Shown: positions 58,947-64,000 of the stretch, one piece after another | Numbering within the stretch: position 1 is the stretch's first letter | Layout of the letters: the number at the start of each line of letters is the position of its first letter | From: Lineus longissimus | Taxonomy: Eukaryota; Nemertea; Pilidiophora; Heteronemertea; Lineidae | Length of the DNA: 64,000 bases | Direction: 5' to 3' | Assembly (NCBI RefSeq): GCF_910592395.1 | Contig: NC_088312.1 | Coordinates: forward strand, 21,647,292-21,711,291 | Translations under genes and position numbers: made by a program | Notes under the pieces: model-generated | Told to the model about the DNA's origin: nothing | What the model saw: only the letters and a program-made list of their open reading frames with translations | Databases searched by the model: none

Positions 58947-60394
58947 GTAAGCGAGTTCATTTTATATCGAATCCTTGTTTTAGATGTTCCAATCTGTTTG
59001 TGGTGGTGTAGCCATGTCAACCGTTCAAACCAACCAGTGTCGGTTGCGTGAACTTAGAAAATCATACTCAGAGCTACTATTTTTTTCTCTAAACCTCTTT
59101 CTAACTCTTAACATTCTTCTCATTTAGTTGAGAACAAATCCTATCTGAAAAACCATGTTTTAGATCAACAGCTGGTTTATGGTTGCGTAACCATGTCGAA
59201 CATCTATCGAATCCGATTTAGGTTTTGCCAACCTTTGAAATATGGCGGGATAACACGAAAAGTCTCTCAATTGATTTGATTGTTGGACAACTTTTTTAAA
59301 CCAAATTTATAACGAATGATTTATTGTATAAAACTGTCAAAAGCCTGGGCACAGTTTATTTCTTTGCTCTCAGGCTGATGATTATCTACCGAGTTGGTCT
59401 GATCAGAAATAGGTTGAAATAACTCCGCATTTAGGTGGTTCCAGCAAGTTGATTTGGCTGCACAACGAATTTGAAATATTTCTTATCAGAACTGCGATTG
59501 AAATGTTAATATCGTGGGATACATAGTACATTTTAAGGATACGGAACGGCCTTATAAAAAAACACCCCTAATATTCAGGGAATACTTGATATTAAGTTGC
59601 CCCACCGATGCTCCGATTCACAACTGATTTTTATAAATTTGACAGATTTATCACCGAAATGTTGCGTTTTTTCAATCCACGTTCTCTGAGGGAAATCAAC
59701 AGATTTGATTGAGCGGCGGCGGGATCCCGATGGAGCCGCCGAGAAAAATTCGCACCATTCCGTAAATGGTCCCGCAAGACTTCGCTCGACGTTACATCAT
59801 TCTGTTCAGAAAAAAAGTAATTTGCAATAAGTTCTCGGTTGAACGAGCGAAATATCCCAAAGGGGGAACATTCGTAAGAAGGATGAAAACTACAATTATG
59901 AGGCCACTTCAATCCCCAATCCAGTAGCGTCATCGAAACCAACTACACCCATCAAATTATTTCAACAAGAAGCACTTTAGTGATATAATAAGTTTAGTCC
60001 CGAAGAAGTGACACCATGTACCAGTGAGCCGAAATGCAGCACAAATCTTACATGTACGATTGAGAGGGCGAAGACGCTTGGGCCTTTTTTATGTCCAGTG
60101 GCATAAGTTATGACACCGACTGAGTCGCGACAAAACAAATACTTGCTGCGAAAAGATAGTTTAAATGGTAAGGTTCTGACTAAAATCGTGCTTTTAATCA
60201 TTTTGTTTAAAGGTAAAGCCGATATCTTATGTTGCCTTCACCCATGTTTGAGAAATCAAATCCAACACTTAGAAGTTACAAATGCTGAATTTTAATATCT
60301 TCTCCATTGCATTAATTCCAGTTGCATGAAAGCCTTACAATCTAAAGTCTCTATCATTACGTTCTGATAATTGTCCAATCGGATATGTTTATTT
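58947..60394. other. Probable intron of the signal-peptide gene
   Basis: AT-rich, with no phase-matching coding exon that I could accept. The minus frame at 59631-59942 has no family. Confidence 0.45.
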
Positions 60395-60490
60395 GGAATC
60401 GAACCCGCGGCCTTAAAAAGGACGGCGCAGATACTAAAACCAATTGTAACTCTAGAAAACTGCGCCACTCTCAATTCTCCGGCGTTTCCA
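60395..60490 (-). mobile_element. tRNA-derived SINE or tRNA pseudogene, copy 1
   Basis: Read on the minus strand, AGTGGCGCAGTTTTCTAGAG gives an A-box-like segment and GCGGGTTCGATTCC a perfect B box, separated by about 60 bases including TAGTATCTGCGCCGTCC. The long spacing suggests a tRNA with a large variable arm as source. No acceptor stem can be drawn. It differs from the SINE at 8566-8970. Confidence 0.6.
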
Positions 60491-60544
60491 TCAGTACTGC
60501 CGGACATCTTTCTATATAACACCACGTCCAATTCATCATTGCCC

Positions 60545-60625
60545 TAATCGTGTTCATTTGAAATCGAACCCACGGCCATACAAACGATGGTGCAGATACT
60601 TAAAGAATACATTTAGCCTACAGCA
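60545..60625 (-). mobile_element. tRNA-derived SINE or tRNA pseudogene, copy 2
   Basis: The minus strand has AGTATCTGCACCATCG followed by GTGGGTTCGATTTC and CAAATGAAC. Over about 50 bp this aligns with copy 1 (AGTATCTGCGCCGTCC, GCGGGTTCGATTCC, CAAATAAAC). Two related copies in the same orientation, 150 bp apart, indicate a dispersed family. Confidence 0.6.
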
Positions 60626-60849
60626 CATGTTTATTGCCTCGGCCATCGTTTCTCGATCATTTCAATCACCCTACGGCCAAACGTGCTCATCATTTCCACC
60701 ACGCCTTCCATCATCTTATCGGCAAGCGTTCCCGTATGAAAATCACTCGATTAGATGCGCCAGCTCCGGCGTTATTTCTATCTCAAACCGTCCCGTGGGA
60801 GGTCTGTCTGAAAAATAATTTTGTCAGACCGGATCGGTCCCTCCCATGA

Positions 60850-63617
60850 GATTTGCGAAGAAATCACATAGATTTTATAAGTAATCATGCAATATACTGA
60901 TGAAATTCGGTAAGATATTTTTTATATTTCAACAGATTGCCAATCAACCTGACCGAGTTCTGGGTCTGTCTTTGGGGATTAAGGTCGGCAAAAGGCAGGC
61001 CGAAGTCAGTCGGAATTCGTACTGCTATAGACCTTAATCGTCGTCTTTTAGGCAACTTCCTACCGAATTATTTGATTCGGGATATGTAATGTAAGCTATA
61101 AGTAGGTTTCGGTAGGGGAAATGTTATATAAACAATATATATGACATAATCATATTCAGAAACTTCTCAACAAAGCGAATCTCCAGGCAACGATAATTGC
61201 ATTCACAGTGAATAAAAACACCTTTATACTGGTGCAGCTTTATATCGTATAGTCGTCACAGACAAAGGTCAATGTATTCGATAAGTTACTATGTACTATT
61301 GCTGGTAACCTCGTTTTTAGCAGATATTCCATCGGACAACATGGTTAGGCCATTTATGGTATACCTCATGAACATGCTGTTGTGAAGCACCGGCGGGAAA
61401 TCGCATTGCCGACGGTGGATGTGGAAACTATATATCGCTTACATAAAAAGAGATTTTCTTTATATCTTAATGGCATAAGCTCCCGGCAATCATATATATC
61501 ATCCAATTATCTAGTTATATGTTGAAGTTAAATCCGATGTGTTCCGATATGATTGGAAGCATTATCAATTACCTGCATATATTTTGTTATCTTTTAAAGC
61601 GGAAATTGGCCAATTTTGGTGTCGCTATCTGAACATGGTGTTCAACTTTAATATTTTCATATCAATATTGCTAACAATACGAGAGCATCAGTCCATTCAG
61701 ACAAACTATTTTCAAGTGCGAGCGGTCTTTCTTTAAAGACAGTACACCTTGTATTGGGCTGGGCATGAATTCTTCCAACTGCAAGGTTATGGGAAAAATA
61801 ACGGGATGACTCTTCCGCTCAGCTATTGACCAATCAAAAAGCGCCTTATCTTTCCTCGGCCGGCCGTGACTTAAGCCCGATGATGTACAGAGGGTACCAT
61901 GTTAATTTCTCACAATATCTACTGTTGATCCAGCCAGTTCTATATTGGCTCTCCTTCCTTAAGTGATATTGTTAATAAACTGTGACAGCGGAGGGACTTC
62001 ATATAGTTTATTGGTGTCGATATTTGCAGTAACCCCACTAATTGTACATGAAATAGCAAGTATACTGCAATAATATGGTCTCGGGCTATCAAAGCGAAAA
62101 CGCGGCATTTCGAGCTCACTCGACAATGAGTTTTTGTGTGATTTCAACAATATTGTATAGCGCAAGGACCCAACAGTTACTTTCCTCTGGTATATTTTTG
62201 TTTCTTCTCGACGCTTGAAATTGAATATTCGGGTAAAATATCAAGAATATTGTTTTGCCCGAATATGCAAAAGGTTGCTTAGGATGGAACGCATGTGTCT
62301 ATATCGCTGGTGTGCCCATCTATCCTTCTCCTATGTATTGGACACAAGTTGGCGACCTTTTCTGAATGTACGGCCAGTCACACTGTTTGTGAAACAATAC
62401 AACATTGGTCTTAGCTCAGCTAAAATGGAAGCGAGATGTTGTTGAGTATGAAAGGTGTCGTGGTTGGCATTGTGTCGCATCGTCACTTCTCTTTGTTGTC
62501 GCGGAACAGCTCCAAAGTCATTGTCCAGCAGAAGCCTCACGCATGAATGATCTTTGATTTAACACAATGGAACAGTTGAGAGGGCCGGTTTGTGTTGAAT
62601 GATAATAGGCTTAAGAGGGCGATAAACGTAAGACGAACAATCGATCTTCCCTTTTTAATTTATTTCGTCCCAATTGATTGAATGCCTGATTGCCGGAACC
62701 TTCCATCTTGATCCAAAGCATCCAAGGCTTTGTTCAATTCCGATGAACAAGATGAACTGTTGTGGAGTGAGTTTCATCGCAAACCAGTGATCAAGCGCCA
62801 GCTAATTTCAATTACTTCTTGGCGGAGTAATCAAGACGGATTGAGCCTGTGCAATTGACCGTATAATGCCGCCGTGTTCGAGGGAATGGCGATCCTCTGT
62901 GATAACCCGAAGACATTGCGCTACTTATTGTAAACAGCCATGTTAAAGTACAAGGGTGAAACGTGTTGGGAGGGTTCATCATATTTGTGGGGCCTTCAGT
63001 TTTGAGAAGACCAGAAAGTGATCAGGGATGGTTGCGCCATCGGTTTCAGCAGGAACGATCGTGTAAGGTCCTTACGTTACTATTGTAAATAAATTTACCA
63101 AAGGAGACGCTTTTGTTTGTCTCTTGGGCCGATTGAAAAACTGTACCCAGCTTTGTTCGAATATGTTTGAGTTGGTCGCTGCAGATCTGTCAACACAACT
63201 TCACCGCACCGGACGTGCCAAATGAAGCAAAGCATGATCAATCTGAAAGTTTGGGAAGAATAAAGTCCCGGTCTCTCTCCTGTTAAAGTATTTCGCCAGT
63301 TCTGTTTCTCTAAAGGCACTCTATTTCATACAACCTCATACAACCATTCATCCTGTACAGTCTCCTTTCCATCCCTCTTAATCTCGGATAAGGGAGATTA
63401 GAGAGACTTTATCGAGGTCGACATCAAACAAATTTGGATCCCAACGGCTGGGTTTTCAAACAAAGATGATATCTAACCCAAGAAAAGCATCGCACATAAT
63501 ATCCGCAGGGGAGATGCACGAAACGAAAAACTGTTTCCACATCGGTTCAAGTAAAGAGGAAAATCGGTATGTTTACAATTCTATTTGATCCGACGATTTT
63601 TTATTTGGAGAATACAG
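60850..63617. other. No gene recognised
   Basis: AT-rich, with no repeats above background and no domain in the open frames. Confidence 0.5.
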
Positions 63618-63823
63618 GTAGCAAGAAGAGGTCCTGTAACGCGACCCTCCTCCTTCAATCACATTTAGGTACCATCAGGTCCCCTCCTACACCAGAGATC
63701 CCATATCCACGTATTCACCATCCTTTCAGCAGAAACCTTACGCGAAATTTTAAAAAACACCAGCGAGATTTCTTTTATCGACGATGCGCAACTTCCCCAT
63801 CAACAAGATTTTTATGCCTTTAA
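63618..63823 (+). CDS. Candidate terminal exon, basic peptide, possibly of the signal-peptide gene
   Basis: After AGAATACAG the frame (two leading bases) reads SKKRSCNATLLLQSHLGTIR, SPPTPEIPYPRIHHPFSRN, then a basic stretch with RDFFYRRC, and ends at TAA. The entry phase fits the signal-peptide exon at 58862-58946. The KKR and Arg-rich sites would suit a processed secreted precursor. The acceptor tract is poor in pyrimidines, the cysteine count (three) is odd, and 4.7 kb separates the two, so the link is weak. Confidence 0.2.
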
Positions 63824-63932
63824 TGCTCTAAAAGAATGAAGCTGGTGGAATTGCAACCTACTCCGCAAATGCGACGTAACATTAGCTAGATTTCGGCGTT
63901 TGGTTATGCACTAGGTTTTTGGATTAGGAGAG

Positions 63933-63939
63933 TATAAAA
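63933..63939 (+). promoter_or_regulatory. TATA-box-like element near the window end
   Basis: TATAAAA in GAGAGTATAAAACATCGG; a transcription start would fall about 30 bp downstream. The window ends 61 bp later, so no gene can be attached. Confidence 0.2.
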
Positions 63940-64000
63940 CATCGGTTCTGTGTTAATGTACTTCCGGTAAAGGCATCACTGCCAGTCAATCGTTTTTACA

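Noticed and set aside
60395-60490. Functional tRNA gene
   Set aside because: A-box-like and B-box sequences are present, but no acceptor stem or normal cloverleaf can be drawn, and a related copy lies nearby.
60634-60849. ORF with KR...GKR spacing that looks like an amidated His-rich neuropeptide
   Set aside because: The acceptor needed to join it to the signal-peptide exon lies at the edge of a tRNA-derived SINE and is poor. Two other frames are open over the same bases, so the dibasic pattern is probably accidental.
1-64000. Prokaryotic-type operons, rRNA genes, phage or plasmid modules
   Set aside because: None were seen. Open frames are short, gene evidence is in spliced exons, and the repeats are of eukaryotic type.

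Overview
The window is 64 kb of AT-rich animal DNA with the look of introns and intergenic sequence. It has no operons, rRNA, CRISPR or phage-like genes. The genes it contains are split by introns, and the larger repeats are eukaryotic: satellite-type tandem arrays, tRNA-derived SINEs (one with an 11-bp target-site duplication) and the 3' end of a non-LTR retrotransposon. The palindrome TAGGCCTA is far more frequent than base composition predicts (7 copies located), and TACATGTA-like words are also common. I associate this word bias with marine invertebrates, but I cannot decide the phylum.

Layout. 1-955 is a satellite of about 302 bp with nuclear-receptor-like half sites in every unit. 956-1515 is a second array of about 145 bp. 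1938-2159 is a 111-bp duplication. 2.5-8.2 kb holds candidate plus-strand exons, a CRE-containing promoter-like block (3264-3440), and the best gene evidence in the window: a minus-strand exon of a RhoGAP domain (5674-5802). 8.56-8.98 kb is a complete tRNA-derived SINE. 9-20 kb is mostly featureless, with isolated ORFs or exon-like stretches. 20.28-20.65 kb carries a phase-consistent two-exon minus-strand 3' end. 24.4 kb has a minus-strand membrane-segment exon candidate. 29.7-30.5 kb has the longest ORF (264 codons, minus), running through a C16 tract. 32.7 kb has a TATA box followed by a strong start context. 36.5-37.1 kb is a decayed non-LTR retrotransposon 3' end with an (ATC)n tail. 39-41 kb and 47 kb contain diverged direct repeats. 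51.4-52.4 kb holds a CRE followed by a compact two-exon candidate gene. 53.8-55 kb has several unassigned ORFs. 56.4-56.86 kb is a near-perfect 148-bp triplication. 58.86-58.95 kb is a signal-peptide exon, and the window ends with a pair of tRNA-derived SINEs and a candidate terminal exon.

Confidence. The RhoGAP exon, the repeats, the SINEs and the retrotransposon remnant are well supported. The signal-peptide exon is probable. The other exon models rest only on consensus splice sites, an open frame and matching phase. I estimate that tens of such pairs would arise by chance in 64 kb, so they are leads that need RNA or homology support. I did not find a convincing multi-gene novel system; the most testable new items are the secreted-peptide gene, the CRE-linked small gene, the satellite with nuclear-receptor half sites and the 148-bp triplication.
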